Assembly (NCBI GenBank): GCA_029204225.1
Contig: CM055093.1
Location: 391,001 to 455,000 of the forward strand
DNA: 64,000 bases
Direction of reading: 5' to 3'
From: Diphasiastrum complanatum
Lineage: Eukaryota > Streptophyta > Lycopodiopsida > Lycopodiales > Lycopodiaceae
The translations under genes were made by a program, and so were the position numbers. This document shows, in pieces, positions 49,936-61,628 of this stretch (position 1 is the stretch's first letter; each line of letters starts with the position of its first letter). The notes beneath the pieces were generated by a model. It saw only the letters and a list, made by a program, of their open reading frames with translations, searched no databases and was not told the origin of the DNA.

Positions 49936-50920
49936 AAAAGGTGTACCTTAACTTCTGACTGGAAATAAAAAAACAGATTGACTAAACTGGAAAAACGCAA
50001 GTAGAATACTTAGCTCTTTCTTAGAACTGTACTTCCAGAGAGAAAAGCAAGAAACCCCCTCACTTCTTCCACAATTGTCCAATCTGTCTTTCCAAACTGC
50101 ATGCAATCAGATGAAGGTAACCTGAAATTGTGTAGAGGATTGTTGGAGAACCCTCGCTGATAGAGTTTTAATCTGCTGCCTCCAAAAACCAGATTTACAG
50201 GCTGGAAAAGTGCAACCAATTTCCAATTTGCTACTTGTTGGTCTGACTGATCTGAAAATTCGGATTCCTAGCTTGAATCCGTAAGCTAAAATCTGATTTT
50301 GATGGCCAAAAACCCTCGCTGGCTGACTAGAGGCCCTGTTACTCCAAAAACTCGAATTTGAAGCCACCACCCGGTCTGAAATTTCGGAATTTAAAGAGAC
50401 AACTGCTCACTGATCTGGCTACAACTCTGGTTCCTCAAAATCCGATCTAATCTCCTCAAAAATCAACTGCAAACCAGTGATGGATCTGCCAAAAAGTTAC
50501 TGTCTGTCCAGCGCTGACCCTGTCTCCGATTTTGCTCTCAAAATCTGATTGCAAAGAAGGATTTTACACTGCTAAATCAGCGATGGGGCACCTAGTCTGT
50601 AGTGATGGACCTGCACTTCCTTTTCACTTCAAAGTTCAATTTCCGCTCAGATTGTAGTAATTTACACTCAAAAATCAGAGATAACTATCTGATTTTGCAG
50701 CGCTGGAACTGCCTTTGGAATCTGACTCAGATTCTGTACAAAAAGCAAGAAATTTGACTGCCCAAGCAGCGATGGAAGTTTTCAACAAGTGAGATTTCCT
50801 CAGTAGAGAACTGTCTCTCCAGTGCTGGATCTGTACTACTGACTCTTGAAAGTTGGAAAGAGATTCTGTACACTCTACTGACTTTCTCTACTGCTGCTAC
50901 TAAGCTCCCAAAGATGGAGA
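49936..50920 (-). mobile_element. Chromovirus untranslated leader
   Basis: A 1-kb leader lies between the primer-binding site and the gag part. On the minus strand it is rich in recurring AAATC(A/T)GA words and has no convincing frame. Confidence 0.6.
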
Positions 50921-50934
50921 TGGCTCTGATACCA
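50921..50934 (-). other. Chromovirus primer-binding site
   Basis: The minus strand reads TGGTATCAGAGCCA, the initiator-Met tRNA primer site, 1 bp from the LTR edge. Confidence 0.92.
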
Positions 50935-50935
50935 G

Positions 50936-51288
50936 TGTTAAAGATCTAAACACCACAGTAGGGCAAACACTAACTGATCCACCCAACCTTGCCTACTCCC
51001 TGATATGGAGCAAGCCCCTCCTAGCCCAGTGTGAGGCCTGGTAGCATGCATACTGCCAAGTGTCGGCCACGTGGCATTGACGTGGCCGACTGCACATCGG
51101 GACCCAACGTGGGCCCTATCCTGCTGACAGGGTCCCTAGGCAATGTTAGGCCTGCCATGGCTATGGACCATGCCGAGGCACACTAGTCACATTGTCTTGC
51201 CCTGTTGGTCGTGTACGCTGGACACGACCCTGACTGTGGTATCTGACCTCCTGTGTTCTCTAGTTCGGCACTGGTTACGTGCTCGTTA
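50936..51288 (-). mobile_element. Chromovirus 5' LTR
   Basis: 353 bp; on the plus strand it begins TGTTAAAGATC and ends GAGC-complement GCTCGTTATTA. Its two ends match the LTR pieces at 46672-46746 and 48400-48467. Confidence 0.85.
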
Positions 51289-51289
51289 T

Positions 51290-52061
51290 TAGATATCTTA
51301 TGCTCAGCCTTAAACAAATCGTTCAAGTAATGAGCATCCTGAAAACTGAAAGAAATACACGTTTTCGGACCTTCACAGTGGCTAAGTGGCCAGAATGCCT
51401 TAGAAACCATTCTTAAGGCACCTTTGCTTTTTCGCCTCCTTCGCCTTTTCGCACTCGCGAAAAATGCGACATAGTGGCCAAGTGGCCAGAATGCCTAAGA
51501 AACCATTTTCAAGGCACTTTCGCCTTTTTCGATTTTTCCGCTGCCTTTAATCTAAAGCACCTTCGCCTTCTTCATTGCCTTTCATCTAAAGCACCTTCGC
51601 CTTCTTCACTCCCTTTAATCTAAGGCACCTTCGCCTTCTTCGCTAACCTTCAGTGTAAGGCACCTTCGGCTTTTTCACCTTTTTGGCTTAGTTACAAGCT
51701 AAGATTCACTAGCTATGCTAGAAAGCAGGACTTAAGCTAGAAAGCAGGAAGAGAATGCTTAAGGAGGCTAAAGAGGAGCAATCATCATAAATTGAATAAA
51801 GGAATACAATGCTGCCCTACTTATACCCTCTCCCTAAATCAAATGGAGGATTCAAAAAAAGGGAGGGAAAAGGATTTGGAGGGAAAATAGTGCGCCCTCC
51901 CAATAGGAGGACCCCCACTCCAAATCAATGTGACCAAGTCCTAAAAATATAACCAAATAGGGCCCAAGGCTAGTATATGAATAAAAAGGGCCCTCAGGCC
52001 TGCTTATGCATAATAACAATAAAAGAATGGACGCGACAAATGTAATGAGCCAAGTCCATAA
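51290..52061 (-). mobile_element. 3' LTR of the minus-strand gypsy element
   Basis: It begins (minus strand) after the purine tract GGGGAGAG (52062-52069). It carries an inverted TATA-like GGGTATAAGTAGGG near 51825 and the repeats above. Its first about 165 bp match 61752-61916. The far end at about 51290 is an estimate, set by the neighbouring chromovirus LTR. Confidence 0.65.
51375..51681. repeat. Tandem repeats in the gypsy LTR
   Basis: Four 34-bp units (51544-51681) carry AAGCACCTTCGCCTTCTTC or AAGGCACCTTCG variants. Before them, a duplicated block contains GTGGCCA(A)GTGGCCAGAATGCCT at about 51377 and 51475. Confidence 0.85.
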
Positions 52062-53497
52062 CTCTCCCCTGCAGAAAAACAAAGCCCTCCGCCGGCTAGC
52101 AAGCATAATGACTATCTAAAACAATAATGTAAGCATGCTAAATACTAAAAAATCACGAACTAATGGAAATACTGATGGAGAGGACATAAGTCGTCACAAC
52201 AGATACCCCAAAAGCATCATAACTGTGTAAAGCAAGTACTAAGCAAATACGACAATAAAGAATAGTCATAGCTAGCCGAATCATGAAGCAGAGGGAACAT
52301 CTACAATGACATCTGTAGTAGAGGAGAGAACTAAAGCCATGAGAGCTCGATCCTGATCTGCCAATAATGGTGTATGATAAAACACATCAATAGGCTCCCA
52401 AGTGGCCTCCTCAAGAGGACGACCATCCCACTGTACTAAAAACTGAACCTGCCTGCGACGTCGACTATACTGAAGGCGAACCTGATGGATGGCAGCTGGC
52501 AAAAAAGGGAACAGCTCTGGCTCTGTAGGAAATGTGAAATCGCGAGGAGCATCATCCTCAATGGCAGCTCGTAACAGGCTAACATGAAAGATATCACAAG
52601 ATCGTGTAGAATCAGGCAACTGTAACCGATATGTAACAGGGCTGAGGCAATCCAAGATACAGTAAGGCCCATAATAGCGTGGTGCAAGCTTCTCAATGGA
52701 AGCGTGACCCTGAACAAAGTGATGACGTGCAAAGCGTAACCGGAGGTAAACCATATCACCAACCTGAAACTCAACATGACGGCGATGACGATCAACAGAA
52801 GTCTGATAGCGCTGCTGAACATGCTGTAAGTGAGTAGTAGCCCTAGCAATAAGCTCACGAGCATCGGATAAAAAAGAAGCAATGGTAACTGGTGTATCAT
52901 CAGGAGGAAGAGGCACCCCTGGCAAAAGTGGAGCATACCCATGAGCCAATAAGAAAGGTGAAACTCCAGTGCTGGTACTAACAGAGCTATTATAGCTATA
53001 CTCTGCCAAACATAAATGCTGGTCCCAATCCTTCCCGGAAGGAGAAACAAAATGTCAAAGGTAATCCTCAAGGATCCGATTAAGGACCTCAGTCTGCCCA
53101 TCAGCAGTAGAATGATAAGCAGTACCCATCAGAAGTTGTACATCCAAAATACGCATAAGCTCTGTCCAGAACGTAGATGTAAACTTACTATCCCGATCAG
53201 ATAGGATAGTACGTGGCATACCATGCAGGCAAAAAATATCTGATAGAAAAAGACATGCGCACTACTCAGCTGTAATAGTACTGCGGACCGGTATAAAGTG
53301 TGCATGTTTCGAGAACCGATCTACCACCACCATACAAGAGTCATGACCACGGCGGGTATGAGGAAAACCAAGGACAAAGTCCATAGAAATATCTGTCCAC
53401 TGGCGATGAGGAATGGGCCAACTCTGGAGCAAACCAGCGGACTTAGCACGGGAGTATTTATTACGGGCACAAAAAGGACAATCACGAATACACTACT
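52062..53497 (-). mobile_element. Gypsy chromovirus integrase/chromodomain part (copy A)
   Basis: Minus strand: integrase core end (LAEYSYNSSVSTSTGVSPFL), then VGDMVYLRLRF, APRYYGPYCILDCLSPVTYR, the IFHVSLLR box, then a chromodomain-like VQFLVQWDGRPLEEATWEPI. The core region continues to about 53497. The segment 52227-53497 is partly repeated at 53735-54470. Broken. Confidence 0.88.
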
Positions 53498-53734
53498 GTG
53501 TTGTTCATTTGCGCATTCTGTATGAATTCTTCTACTTGAATATTTCTGCTGCTAACTGTTGCGTTTCCGTTCCTACACGCCGCGCTCAATCCTCGAGCTT
53601 CCGCTGCCGCTCATGCCCCCACGGTTTTACGACATGGTATCAGAGCGGGCATTTCAGTAATCTGCATTTCTACTGCGGATTATCAGTCTTGTTTCTATCA
53701 AGATGTCTTTCTAGCAAAGCGCAGCCAACAATAT
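53498..53734 (+). mobile_element. Copia LTR end with primer-binding site, inserted between gypsy copies
   Basis: Sequence foreign to the gypsy element ends ACGACA followed by TGGTATCAGAGCGGGC (53635-53650), an LTR edge plus Met-tRNA primer site. About 85 bp of leader follows. It separates the two gypsy repeats. Confidence 0.7.
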
Positions 53735-56217
53735 CAAGTACTAAGCAAATACTACAAACAAAAGATAAAAGAATAGTCATAGCTAGCCGAATCATGAAGT
53801 AGAGGGAACATCTGCAATGACATCTTAAGCTCGCGAGCACCGGATTAAAAAGAAGCAATGGTAACTGGTGTATCATCAGGAGGAAGAGGCACCCCTGGCA
53901 AAAGTGGAGCATATCCATGAGCCAATAAGAAAGGTGAAACTCCAGTGCTGGTACTAACAGAGCTATTATAGCTATACTCTGCCAAACATAAATGCTGATC
54001 CCAATCCTTCCTGGAAGGAGAAACAAAATGTCGAAGGTAATCCTCAAGGATCCGATTAAGGACCTTAGTCCACCCATTAGCAGTAGAATGATATGCAGTG
54101 CCCATCAGAAGCTGTACATCCAAATACGCATAAGCTCTATCCAGAATGTAGATGTAAACTTACTATCCCGATCAGATAGGATAGTACGTGGCATACCATG
54201 CAGGCGAAAAATCTCTAATAGAAAAAGACATGCGCACTGCTCAGCTGTAATAGTACTACGGACCGGTATAAAGTGTGCCTGTTTCGAGAACCGATCTACC
54301 ACCACCATACAAGAGTTATGACCACGGCGGGTATGAGGAAGACCAAGGATAAAGTCGATAGAAATATCCGTCCACTGGCGATGAGGAATGGGCCAACTCT
54401 GGAGCAAACCAGCGGACTTAGCACGAGAATATTTATTACGGGCACAAAAAGGACAATCACGAATAAGATGGGCTAGCTCAGACTTCATGGATGGCCAATA
54501 AAAATGGTCCTTAAGACGTGCATAAGACTTATGAAAACCAAAATGGCCACCAATAGGGGAAGCATGAGCATCAGACAAGAATTGAGGACAAATGGAAAGA
54601 GAACTGGGAATACATAAAGCACCATAGTAGTATAAACGATCATCAACAACTGTATAAACTTGGAACTTCCGAGAGGACGAAAGGGGACGAGTACGATAAA
54701 CATCAGAAAAGTTAGAACAAGACAAATATGCGGCTGGTAAATCATCAAACCAAGAAGGAACTGAAGCAACAATACTATGTAACAATGCAGGAAGCAACTG
54801 ATGTACTCTGAATGATAAAAACCCTGAGCCTTTGGCAAGGTAAGCATAAACTGCTTCCCGGTAACCAACTGATGGTCACCTTGGAAATCAATACCAGAAA
54901 GTAAATGATGCCGACCAGCATGTGTAAAAGACAATGTTTGTTGAGAAAGATCCACAACAACAATACCAAGTAATGAAAACCAATCTAAACCAAAAATAAT
55001 GTCATAGCGCTTTAGAGGAATAATATAGAAATCTGCCTATCCAGAGAAGTCACCAATGCTATAGTCCAAGCCCTGAAACATCTGAGAGGTGATAGAAGTA
55101 TGTGAGCTAGCAACCTCGACACTGAGAGACTGTGTAGCAGAAATAGGTGTAGCACAAATCGTAGTGGAAATGTAACTGCTAATAAATGAGTGTGTACTGC
55201 CAGTATCCACCAAAGCAATATACTCTCGCCCCAAAATGAGAACACGTAACCGAATAGAACGAGGACCAGGACGCCCACCCAAGTAGCATAAGCAAGCTGC
55301 GCATGGCAAGCGGCAAAAGCAGGATCATAAGGAAGCGGGTCAGCCAGCTCATCAACAGAATGTGGGTCAGGAGTATCAAGAATCTGGATATAAACATCAG
55401 AATCATCAAGAGTAAGAGCCTCATGGTAAAAAATAGCGGTAGGAGGACCAGGAGACTGTCAGCAATCACAGGCTAGATGATTTGGACTCTTACACGATAA
55501 CAGAGGCGCTTCTGCTGAATCTCAGCGAACTCTGCGGCTGAATAACGGTGAACAAAGGCAGGGCGAGGTGTAGAAGGGCGAGGAGAAACGGTAGTAGAAG
55601 AAGCCAAAGTAGGAGAAGCAGTGAAAAGAGGCGAGAAAAATGAGAAGAAGTGGACAACTTAGGATACTTATGCTGCAGGGTAGTAGCCAAGGAGATAGCA
55701 TCTGAGAGAGTAGGAGGCCGAAAAGAGGAAACATCATGTCGTAAGGAGCCTCTAAGACCAGCAATAAAACGTGAAATAAGCTTTGTAGGATGAAGATCAG
55801 GAAAAAGGTAGGAAAGCTCAGTAAACTGATCAATATAAGCAGTCAAATTACTAGTATGGCGAAGGCTACGAAACATATCACGTTGGCGAACCAACCACTG
55901 TGGGTCAATCATAGCCATACGAAGATCATGATGAAAAAGTAGGCCATATATGTAATCCCTCACGAGTAGGCTCAGAGTGATAGACACGCCACCAAGTTTG
56001 AGCTCGACCATCTAAATGTAATGCAACCAACTGCACTTTCTGGGTTTCAGTCTTGGGATACATAAGAAAATAGGTCTCTAACTTAGAGAACCAATTTTCC
56101 AAGATATTCCTATTAGATGAACCAGAATAAGTAGTAAGCTGGATGCGATCACGAAAATCACGAGCAAAATGAGGCTTAGGAGTACCTGAAAAAGTAGAAG
56201 GAAATCCAGGTGGTGCG
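53735..56217 (-). mobile_element. Gypsy element gag, protease and integrase parts (copy B)
   Basis: Minus strand, from high to low coordinates. A gag body comes first (about 56011 to 55490, with MFRSLRHTSNLTAYIDQF, HPTKLISRFIAGLRGSLRHD). Next is the aspartic protease (ALVDTGSTHSFISSYIS at about 55200). Then comes integrase with its HHCC zinc region (HASPIGGHFGFHKSYARL, CPFCARNKYSRAKS) and core (TDISIDFILGLPHTRRGHNS, DRFSKQAHFIPVRSTI). RT is not recognisable. The low-coordinate end repeats copy A. Broken. Confidence 0.88.
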
Positions 56218-56222
56218 GAGGG
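56218..56222. repeat. Target-site duplication GAGGG (left)
   Basis: GAGGG directly precedes the 5' LTR and recurs directly after the 3' LTR. Confidence 0.8.
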
Positions 56223-56605
56223 TGTTGGAATGTAATGGAATTGCTTACATTACCATAGGTTACTTTGACCTAAAAGGTCGAGAGTTGTGTAACCATGGTC
56301 ATTTATTATATTAGGCCTACTAAACTTAGAGTTAGCTAAGTTAGTATGAAATTAACTTAATAGGGACTCATGGGCCCTCTAGGCCTAATTGTGACATTAA
56401 GTATGAAGTTAGATAGTCATCTTGGACTATATATATGTGTGCATCCAATTTGTATGAGATACTTTTGTAAGCAATACTGACTATTCTCCTTGGCTGTCCA
56501 CGAGTTTCTACAAGAGGGTTTCTAGCCATCTCTCTCTTTCTTTTGAGAATGCTTTGTGTGATTGAATACTTAAGATTCTGGATCCTTAGGCTTCTATTTC
56601 CTACA
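56223..56605 (+). mobile_element. 5' LTR of the nested copia element
   Basis: 383 bp from TGTTGGAATG to TTTCCTACA. Confidence 0.93.
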
Positions 56606-56618
56606 TGGTATCAGAGCC
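56606..56618 (+). other. Primer-binding site of the nested copia element
   Basis: TGGTATCAGAGCC immediately follows the LTR. Confidence 0.93.
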
Positions 56619-57119
56619 TTTAGGTGATCATAATGCTTGCAGGAGGGCGCCCAATAGGAAGCTATCTTCTTCCCCTTTTGGTTGCAGAAAATCATCAAGC
56701 TGCTGATTTTTGCAGGAGAAGAATCTATTCATCTTCTTATAGCTTTTTTGCAGGAAATTGCAGGGCACCTTCACCTATTTGAGAGCTAGCAGTAGGGCGC
56801 CCATGCTCAAACCAATTGCATGTGATCTTGACTCAATTACATGCTGACTTCTTAAATAAAGATACACGTGTTTTGGACACACTTCTTGCTGAAATTTCCA
56901 TGTTGGTGAGCTTGGAGTAGGGCGCTACCATCAGCTCTATATGCACATAGTGTGCACTCTTTTTAGCCACAAATTTTTGGTTTTGGTTTTGGCTTCATTC
57001 GAAATCTACCTATTTGTGAGCATTCTGTTTTTTGTGCAGAAATCAGCCACCTATTTCATTACTTGGATTTTGTCTTGGAAAGTCTATTTCCTATCTACTA
57101 CAAGCTGACTTTTCTGTTA

Positions 57120-58000
57120 TGGCTAAAGAATCGGAGTCTATTGGTTCTTTATTAATGAAGATGGGCTGGATGGCACAAACTATTCCTTGTGGTGCTACAT
57201 GATAAAGAACCTTCTAATTGCTAAAGGTTTGTGGAAAGTAGTTAATGGTGACGAAGAGAGGCCGCCTACCTTGGCACCTATTACACCATCTAGAACAACT
57301 ACTTCATCATCTACAGAAGTGTCTTTCGATGAGCAAAAGAAGTGGGATCGACAAGATGCACAAGCACATTCCGTCATTGCATTATCAGTGAAGAGATCTA
57401 TCCTTCCACATATTAGATCATGCAAGACTTCCAAAAGTGCTTGGGAGACTCTTGCAAAGATGTTTCAAGTAAAGAATGCGGCAAAAGTGGTATATCTTCG
57501 AAATTAACTTTCTACCTTGAAGATGCAAGAAGGTGATTTGCTTACAAACCACTTGACGAAGATCAAGGATCTTCGAGAGGAGCTTAGTATTGATGAGGTG
57601 ATTGAGAACTCACAATTTGTATCTATTACTCTCTCTTCCTAATTCTTACCTTCCATTTGTGTCATCATTGAGCATTTCTCTTAGGGGACAACAAATCTCC
57701 TTCGACGAACTTGTTGGCTTACTTCTTCAAGAAGAGCAAACAAGGATCAACTTTGGTGAACAAGAAGATCAAGCTTTTTTTGCAAAAGGCAAAGGCAAAG
57801 GCAAGTGAAAAGGGAAGCCTTCTTTCAACACTTCCAAAGATGATCAAAAATCTAAGGAAGCTCAAGATCAAGGCTCCAAGAAGAAGGGTAAGTGCCACTA
57901 TTGCAAGAAGATTGGGCATCACATCAAAGAATGTAGGAAGAGGCTTGCAAAGGAAAAAAAGAAAGGTAACGATACAAGTACCGCAATTATTACTTTGGAA
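57120..58000 (+). mobile_element. Copia gag part
   Basis: UBN2-type gag words are present (MIKNLLIAKGLWKVVNGDE, AHSVIALSVKRSILPHIRSC, SAWETLAKMFQVKN). A basic tail and a complete CCHC knuckle follow: CHYCKKIGHHIKEC at about 57893-57934. Confidence 0.88.
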
Positions 58001-59609
58001 CAAAAATTTGGAAAGGAGGATAATCTTTTCAATAATGATTATGCTTTTGTCACTAATAATCTCATCTCTCCTAAAGACGAGATTTCTGCCATTTCAAATC
58101 TTGCTGGTTTTTCAGCAGAAAACAGCTCATCTTCAGCTTTACAAGTTGCTGTTTTTTCATCTATTGATTGGGTGATTGATAGCCGTGCCACACGTCATAT
58201 GACTTATCACAAAGAGGTCTTCACAAAGCTTGTGAAAGTGCATGATGGAAGCAAAGTTCAAGGTGTTGATAACACCTCTTATCCTATCAAAGGTATTGGA
58301 GTGATCCCCATTATCTTACCCAATGGTGAGGAGAAGTACATTCGTAATGTACTTTATGTTTCAAAAATAAAAAAGAATCCCATTTCGGTCTCTACAATTA
58401 TGAACCAAGGATTGGTTGTGGAATTCAAAGAAGTCCTGTCTTATCAAAGACCCAAAGAGATCTCTTATAATCATTGCTTTGGGAACATTATGTGGTGGAT
58501 TGTTCCTTATGGATACCTATGAGCGAAGAGTTTCATCATCTTTTTGTCTTGTTGCAACAAGTTCACATTCTTTGGAGTTGGCTGAATTATGGCATGCTAG
58601 GTTTGGACATCTCAACTTTGCTAGCTTGAAGATGTTGAAGAGATTCAATATGGTTGAAAACATTCCTAATATTGAGCATCCCGAAGGACATGTATGCGAA
58701 GGATGCATACTTGAAAAATTTCAAAGGCAAGCTTTTCCAATTGATGGAACCATTAGAGTTGATGGCAAATTTGATTTGGTTCATAGTGATGTATGTGGTC
58801 CAATGAGGACCGAATCCATTGGAAGGTGTAAGTACTTTGTTACTTTTATTGATGACCTTTCAAGATTTACATGGATTTATCCTATGAAGGCAAAATCTGA
58901 AGTTTTTCAACACTTTAATAATTTTCTAGCAATGATAATAAACCAGTTTGGGCACACTTTTAAAATCTTACGTACCGACCGAGGAGGGGAATATATAAAG
59001 AATACGTTCGGTACTTATCTTCAAAGCAAAGGTATCCATCATCAAATGACAACCCCTTATACACCTCAACAAAATGGTGTTGCCGAAAGAAAGAGTCGCA
59101 CTATTATGGAGATGGCTCGATGCATGCTCAAGGCAAAGGGCCTACCTCACAAGTTTTGGGCTGAAGCAGTTATAATGGCGGCTTACATTAGTAATCGGTG
59201 TCCTACTAAAGCCTTGAAGGTATTAACTCCTCATGAAGTTTGGTATAGTAAGAAGCCTACTGTTTCTCACTTACGCATCTTTGATTGCACGGCTTATGCT
59301 TTCATTCCCGATAAGCTAAGAACCAAGCTTGATGATAAAGGAGTTAAATGCATATTTGTTGGCTATAGTAGCGAAAGCAAGGGCTATAGATTGTTTAATA
59401 TGGATACTAATAAAATCATAGTGAGTTGTGATGTTCATTTTAATGAAAAGACCTCCTATGATGTTGCGCCCACTCATGTCATGAAAGGGGACTTCCCCCA
59501 TGATGCATATGTTGAAATATTTCCAGATTTGGTTTTGCCATCTAATCATGAAGAGAAGGGACTGCCATCAACTTCTAGTGGACAGCCCACTACTTCTTCA
59601 ATTTTGTAG
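58001..59609 (+). mobile_element. Copia protease and integrase parts
   Basis: The protease region is around 58166 (WVIDSRATRHMTYHKE). The pre-integrase region (LWHARFGHLNFASLKML) and zinc site (HVCEGCILEKFQRQAF) follow. The integrase core shows VHSDVCGPM, FIDDLSRFTWIYPMKAKS, LRTDRGGEY and TPYTPQQNGVAERKSRT, and the C-terminal part shows KCIFVGYSSESKGYRLF. Confidence 0.93.
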
Positions 59610-59633
59610 CCCATAGTTCATCAAGAAAAACCT

Positions 59634-60936
59634 ATTTATGGTGAAGAGCAGCCTGTTGAAGACATTGGACAGCAAGGTCCAAGTTTGGAAAACATTGGAC
59701 AGCAAGGTCCAAGTTCGGAACACTTTGGACAACAAAGTGTTAACAAAGGTAAGGCTGTTGGACAGCCCAAACCAGTCTCTAAATGGTTGTTGCAGACTTC
59801 GCAGGACAGCAAAGTGGATCATTTCTATGAAGAGAAGACTCGTGCCTCTACTAAATCAGTAGAATTTGCTGATTTTTCTAATTTTGCTTTTATTTCTATT
59901 GAGGATGGTGCAGTAGAACCTGTTTTTTATGAGCAGGCCAGAGGAGTAAAATGTTGGGAGGATGCGATGCAAGAGGAGTACAACTCACTCATGAAGAACC
60001 ACACTTGGGTTCTTGTTGATCTTCCACATGGGGCTGGAATCTTCATCTCTCAACAACGATACATTGAGCAGATGTTGAAGCGATCTTCTTTTTTTAAGTC
60101 ACCACAAGTGATGCATGCGATGGATGCATTAGTGAAAAGTTTCATGCGAAACCTTTTCAATTTGATGTTTTAGCAAAGGCTAAAAAATTCAAGCACTCTT
60201 TGGAACTATTTTGTACTAATCGAGGAGGGAGTAAACATGTGTCAATTAGTACTTTTGTTCAAAGTGTAAGAGCGAGCATTTGTTTGGAGAGAATTTTTCA
60301 TTACTTGAAGAATTTTCTATGTCATCCCATGCCTCTTCGTGGGACAGCTTTGATGATGCCATCGTTGATGCATCTTTTGATAGTTTGCTAAATTTTTATG
60401 ATGAAGATGTTGGACAGCAGGTTCAGTCATCTTCTTTTGGTCATTTACAGCCCATTTTACATCATGAGCAGTCCATTATGCTTCAGGAACAGCTTGCGGA
60501 AGATTATGGACAACATGGTCCATGTTGGGAACACTTTGGGCAGCAAAGTGTTGAACAGCCCATAACAGTTCCTTGTCGGCTATTGGAGACTTTGCAGGAC
60601 AGCAAAGAAATATCTTACTACGAAAGGAAGGCACGTGCCTCTTTAAAATCAGAACCTCTTGCTGATTTTTTTGGTTCTACACTTACTCTTCATCATGATG
60701 TTGGTACATCGCCTATTCTATGTGAGCAAGTCATTGATGGTAAGGTTCGGGAGGATGTGATGCCAAAAGAGTTTGGTACTCTTTTTTATTGTCCTTATGG
60801 TAAGAAGTTTTTTCGAATGATGTGGGAGCCTATGATGGATTACAAGTCCATGTTTCGACTTATTGCCGCGTTTATGTTGGTTCCCTACTTCGGATGGAGC
60901 ATGCAAATCCTCACCCTTCGACTTGATGCTCATTAA
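59634..60936 (+). mobile_element. Copia 3' coding region with internal duplication
   Basis: Two paralogous blocks (about 59634-59990 and 60440-60790) share GQQGP or GQHGP, EHFGQQSV, QDSK and RKARAS or EKTRAS followed by ADF. Block 1 also holds 30-bp tandem units starting near 59669 and 59699. Confidence 0.75.
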
Positions 60937-61098
60937 TACGCATTCTTTTCCTTTTATATGTTGGACATGATTGGGGATGAGATTTCGACTACTTCGGTGC
61001 GAAGTTTATTTGGCGACATGAAGTTCGGACAACAAGTTGCATTTTTCTCTTTCGAGAAGTTACTTCATGTTATGGTATGCATTTCCATTTAAGGAGGG

Positions 61099-61623
61099 TG
61101 TTGGAATGTAAATGGAATTGCTTACATTACCATAGGTTACTTTGACACAAAAGGTCGAGAGTTGTGTAACCATGGTGATTTATTATATTAGGCCTACTAA
61201 ACTAAGAGTTAGCTAAGTTAGTATGAAATTAACTTGGTAGGGACTCATGGGTCCACTAGGCCTAAGTGTGACACTAAGTACCCCAACTTGACATATTGGA
61301 GGTACCTTATTCTTTCTATGTAACTTACAGAAAGTTGGATAGTCAATAGTCAAGTAGTTGGATAGCCAATAGTCATGAAGTTGGATAGCCAATAGTCAAG
61401 TAGTTGGATAGCCAATAGACATGAAGTTAGATAGTCATCTTGGACTATATATATGTGTGCATCCAATTTGTATGAGATACTTTTGTAAGCAATACTGACT
61501 ATTCTCCTTGGCTGTCCACGAGTTTCTACAAGAGGGTTTCTAGCCATCTCTTTCTTTCTTTTGAGAATGCTTTGTGTGATTGAATACTTAAGATTCTGGA
61601 TCCTTAGGCTTCTATTTCCTACA
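61099..61623 (+). mobile_element. 3' LTR of the nested copia element
   Basis: 525 bp, same ends as the 5' LTR. It contains about 140 bp more, including an array of roughly 24-bp units (AGTTGGATAGCCAATAGTCA) at 61332-61435. Confidence 0.93.
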
Positions 61624-61628
61624 GAGGG
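61624..61628. repeat. Target-site duplication GAGGG (right)
   Basis: Matches 56218-56222. Confidence 0.8.

Larger units (their letters stand above)
46672..51288. mobile_element. Chromovirus (Ty3/gypsy) with parts on both strands between LTR pieces
   Basis: A full LTR (50936-51288) with adjoining primer-binding site marks a minus-strand element. A piece of the same LTR in the same orientation lies at 46672-46746. Inside, gag and RT/RNase H parts read on the minus strand. The integrase, chromodomain, purine tract and another LTR beginning (48400-48467) read on the plus strand. All LTR pieces belong to one family, so this is one rearranged element or two intermixed copies. It is broken in several places. 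Confidence 0.75.
56223..61623 (+). mobile_element. Ty1/copia element with both LTRs, nested in the gypsy gag
   Basis: It has LTRs (56223-56605, 61099-61623), a primer-binding site, gag, protease and integrase parts, a purine tract (AAGGAGGG, 61091-61098) and 5-bp target duplications, total 5.4 kb. RT is not recognisable as a domain, only stray copia RT-edge words (NHTWVLVDLP, GIFISQQRYIEQMLKRS). Shared LTR parts differ by about 3 %, so it is younger than the gypsy element it interrupts, but it is still a fossil with several breaks. Confidence 0.92.

Noticed and set aside
49652-49968. Plus-strand Ser-rich frames
   Set aside because: Antisense of the chromovirus gag part.
55012-55469. Leu-rich, membrane-like minus-strand frames
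   Set aside because: They are alternative-frame shadows of the gypsy protease/gag region, where the protease motif DTGSTHSF is in another frame.
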